A DNA stretch of 16,685 bases, taken from the NCBI GenBank assembly GCA_016522385.1, contig JAEKFU010000142.1:1-16685 (forward strand). The letters are read 5' to 3'. Shown one piece after another: positions 14,915 through 16,685 of the stretch; position 1 is the first letter of the stretch, and every line of letters begins with the position of its first letter. Made by a program: the position numbers and the translations under genes. This stretch comes from Pseudomonadota bacterium. GTDB taxonomy: Bacteria; Pseudomonadota; Alphaproteobacteria; Rhizobiales; Aestuariivirgaceae. The notes beneath the pieces are model-generated. The model searched no databases. It had not been told where the DNA came from and saw only the letters and a list, made by a program, of their open reading frames with translations.

Positions 14915-16498
14915 GTGTTCACACAAATCGCACATCTGATCCGGCTGGCGCGTGCTGGGCGGGTCATGGCCCGCTATGATGGCCTGGTCGCGCCTGAGCA
15001 ACTGGCAGAGGCGCCGGCTATAGCGCGCCTGATGTTACGGCTGGCCAAGATCGGCACGCGAACGCCGCAGACAGATATAGAAAACCCTTTGGCGGCAGCG
15101 CTGACGGAACTCGGACCGACCTATATCAAGCTCGGCCAGTTTCTGGCAACGCGACCGGATCTTGTCGGCGCCGACCGGGCTCGGCAGCTATCGGATCTGC
15201 AGGATCGTATGCCGTCCTTTGCGCAAGATGAAGCACGCTCGGAGATTGAGGCCGGCCTGGGTGCAAAGATTGATGATGTTTTCGATGAATTCGGGCCTTC
15301 GGTCGCGGCGGCTTCCATCGCCCAGGTGCACCGCGCGCGAACCCGCGCCGGCGATGAGCCCTCGCGCGATGTCGCAGTGAAGGTGCTAAGGCCCGCCATC
15401 GAAAAGAAGTTTGCGACCGACCTAGAGACTTTCTTCTTTGCTGCCAGACAGGCAGAACGCTGGCATGCGCCCATCCGCCGGCTGCGCCCGGTCGATGCGG
15501 TGCAGACGCTCGCCAATTCGGTCAAGCTGGAGATGGACTTGCGCATGGAAGCCTCAGCCATGTCGGAGATGGCGGTCAATACCAGGGATGATCCCGGATT
15601 TCATGTACCTGAGGTTGACTGGTCGCGCACGTCACGGCGGGTGCTAACATCACAATGGGTCGACGGTATCCCGTTGTCCGATCTTGACCGGTTGAAGGCG
15701 GAGGGATTCGACCTGCCGGCTCTTGGCGACAACGTTATTCAATCGTTCCTGCGCCATGCGATTCGCGACGGGTTTTTCCATGCCGACATGCACCCGGGCA
15801 ATCTGTTCGTCAATGATGTGGGCGATCTTGTGGCGGTCGACTTCGGCATCATGGGGCGTCTCGGGATGAAAGAGCGCTTGTTCCTGGCCGAGATCCTGCA
15901 TGGCTTCATCACTCGGGATTATGCACGGGTGTCCGATGTGCATTTTGATGCCGGGTATGTGCCGAGCAATCACAAGCCGGAAGTATTTGCCCAGGCGCTG
16001 CGGGCGATCGGTGAGCCGCTGATGGACAAGTCGGCCGATGAAATTTCCATGGCCCGGTTGCTAGCACAGCTGTTCCAGGTGACCGAGCAGTTCGACATGC
16101 GTACCCAGCCGCAACTGCTGTTGTTGCAAAAAACCATGGTCGTAGTCGAAGGTGTGGCGCGCATGCTCAACCCGACACTCAATATGTGGACTACGGCGGA
16201 GCCTGTGGTGCGGCAATGGATCGAACAAAAATACGGACCACAAGGACGTATTGAGGATGCAGCAGAAGGAGCTGCGACATTGGGCAAGCTGGTCAGCGCC
16301 ATCCCCGAAGTCATGGCAGAAGCCCAGCGCACGGCGCATATGTTGTCGAACATGGCTGACAGCGGCGGCATCCGGCTTGATAGGGAAACGACGGAGGCGC
16401 TGGCCGAAGCACAATCGCGGCGCGGCGGCAGTGGGCGCATTGCCCTGTGGCTCGGCGCGGCGGCGCTTGTTGTTATCGCCCTGTCACAGGTGTTCTAG
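14915..16498 (+). CDS. ubiB: UbiB, ABC1-type atypical kinase/ATPase of ubiquinone biosynthesis
   Basis: UbiB is a membrane-bound protein-kinase-like ATPase required for ubiquinone synthesis in vivo; its exact substrate is unsettled. The 527-residue product has the family's KxGQ motif (Lys72-Leu-Gly-Gln75 in TYIKLGQFLATRPDL), the alanine-rich nucleotide loop AAASIAQVHRA, the VAVK lysine (Lys156), the catalytic loop HADMHPGN (289-296) and DFG (309-311). A C-terminal hydrophobic helix, IALWLGAAALVVIALSQVF, anchors it in the membrane. The start is the GTG at 14915; an ATG at 14892 is out of frame. The gene lies 22 bases after fur/mur and is probably cotranscribed. ubiE, often its neighbour, is not present in the window. 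Confidence 0.96.
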   Translation: MFTQIAHLIRLARAGRVMARYDGLVAPEQLAEAPAIARLMLRLAKIGTRTPQTDIENPLAAALTELGPTYIKLGQFLATRPDLVGADRARQLSDLQDRMPSFAQDEARSEIEAGLGAKIDDVFDEFGPSVAAASIAQVHRARTRAGDEPSRDVAVKVLRPAIEKKFATDLETFFFAARQAERWHAPIRRLRPVDAVQTLANSVKLEMDLRMEASAMSEMAVNTRDDPGFHVPEVDWSRTSRRVLTSQWVDGIPLSDLDRLKAEGFDLPALGDNVIQSFLRHAIRDGFFHADMHPGNLFVNDVGDLVAVDFGIMGRLGMKERLFLAEILHGFITRDYARVSDVHFDAGYVPSNHKPEVFAQALRAIGEPLMDKSADEISMARLLAQLFQVTEQFDMRTQPQLLLLQKTMVVVEGVARMLNPTLNMWTTAEPVVRQWIEQKYGPQGRIEDAAEGAATLGKLVSAIPEVMAEAQRTAHMLSNMADSGGIRLDRETTEALAEAQSRRGGSGRIALWLGAAALVVIALSQVF

Positions 16499-16529
16499 AG
16501 CGTGTCTTTCTCATATGGAACCAATTGAT

Positions 16530-16662
16530 GGTCCAAATCCGGTCACTCGGCTAGTTAAGGAACGCAGCGCGATGTGGGTCATCGGGCAAGTTCGGTAACG
16601 ACGTCCGATGGCCGGATTTGGGCCACCGAAGGCCGTGTTTGTGCGCCCGCTGGACGTCGTTA
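16530..16662. repeat. two crossing inverted repeats downstream of ubiB
   Basis: Positions 16530-16544 can pair with 16610-16624 over all 15 bases, two of them G-T pairs. Separately, TAACGACGTCC (16596-16606) is perfectly complementary to GGACGTCGTTA (16652-16662). The pairings interlock, so they are either alternatives or a pseudoknot. No gene is supported in 16499-16685. This may be an intergenic repeat unit or a structured RNA element; only one copy lies in the window. Confidence 0.5.
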
Positions 16663-16685
16663 TGCTCCGCTTGTGGTCAACCAGA

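Noticed and set aside
14892..14938. ATG at 14892 as the ubiB start
   Set aside because: It is out of frame with ubiB and stops after about 15 codons.
1..16685. CRISPR array, tRNA or rRNA genes, insertion sequences, prophage genes
   Set aside because: No regularly spaced repeats, transposase-like ORFs, integrase or recognisable RNA gene were seen on either strand.

Overview
The window looks like a chromosomal segment from an alphaproteobacterium, most likely of the order Hyphomicrobiales (Rhizobiales). The sequence is visibly GC-rich, and from memory of rhizobial genomes the order mutS - glnD - murJ - trpS - NifU-like - tsaB/rimI - Fur-family regulator is a conserved housekeeping neighbourhood. 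The Nfu scaffold and the Fur protein (Mur type, lacking the usual cysteines) also have a rhizobial character. No tRNA, rRNA, CRISPR array, transposase or phage gene was found.

Layout. 1-210 is a leader with no gene I can support. 211-10579 on the plus strand carries mutS (mismatch repair), glnD (PII uridylyltransferase, nitrogen sensing), murJ (lipid II flippase), trpS (tryptophanyl-tRNA synthetase), a NifU-like iron-sulfur scaffold gene, and one ORF that joins TsaB (tRNA t6A synthesis) to a RimI-type N-acetyltransferase. 10580-10868 is a noncoding gap between convergent genes and holds several inverted repeats. 10869-14344 is a minus-strand block of four genes, transcribed right to left: a Tat-signal FAD-dependent oxidoreductase, a small four-helix membrane protein, a membrane-anchored protein of unknown family, and a small one-helix membrane protein. 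The last three are coupled by overlapping stop and start codons. 14479-16498 returns to the plus strand with a Fur/Mur-type metal regulator and the ubiquinone-biosynthesis kinase-like protein UbiB. 16499-16685 has no supported gene but holds two crossing inverted repeats.

How the genes fit together. The left two thirds are mostly core information-processing, envelope and nitrogen-control genes, loosely clustered, with internal promoters likely (the best candidate lies before nfu). The minus-strand block is the accessory part. It sits between tsaB-rimI and the fur/mur gene, and all four products appear directed to the membrane or periplasm, so it could form an uncharacterised envelope-associated redox module. 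This block and the TsaB-RimI fusion are the two most unusual items here.
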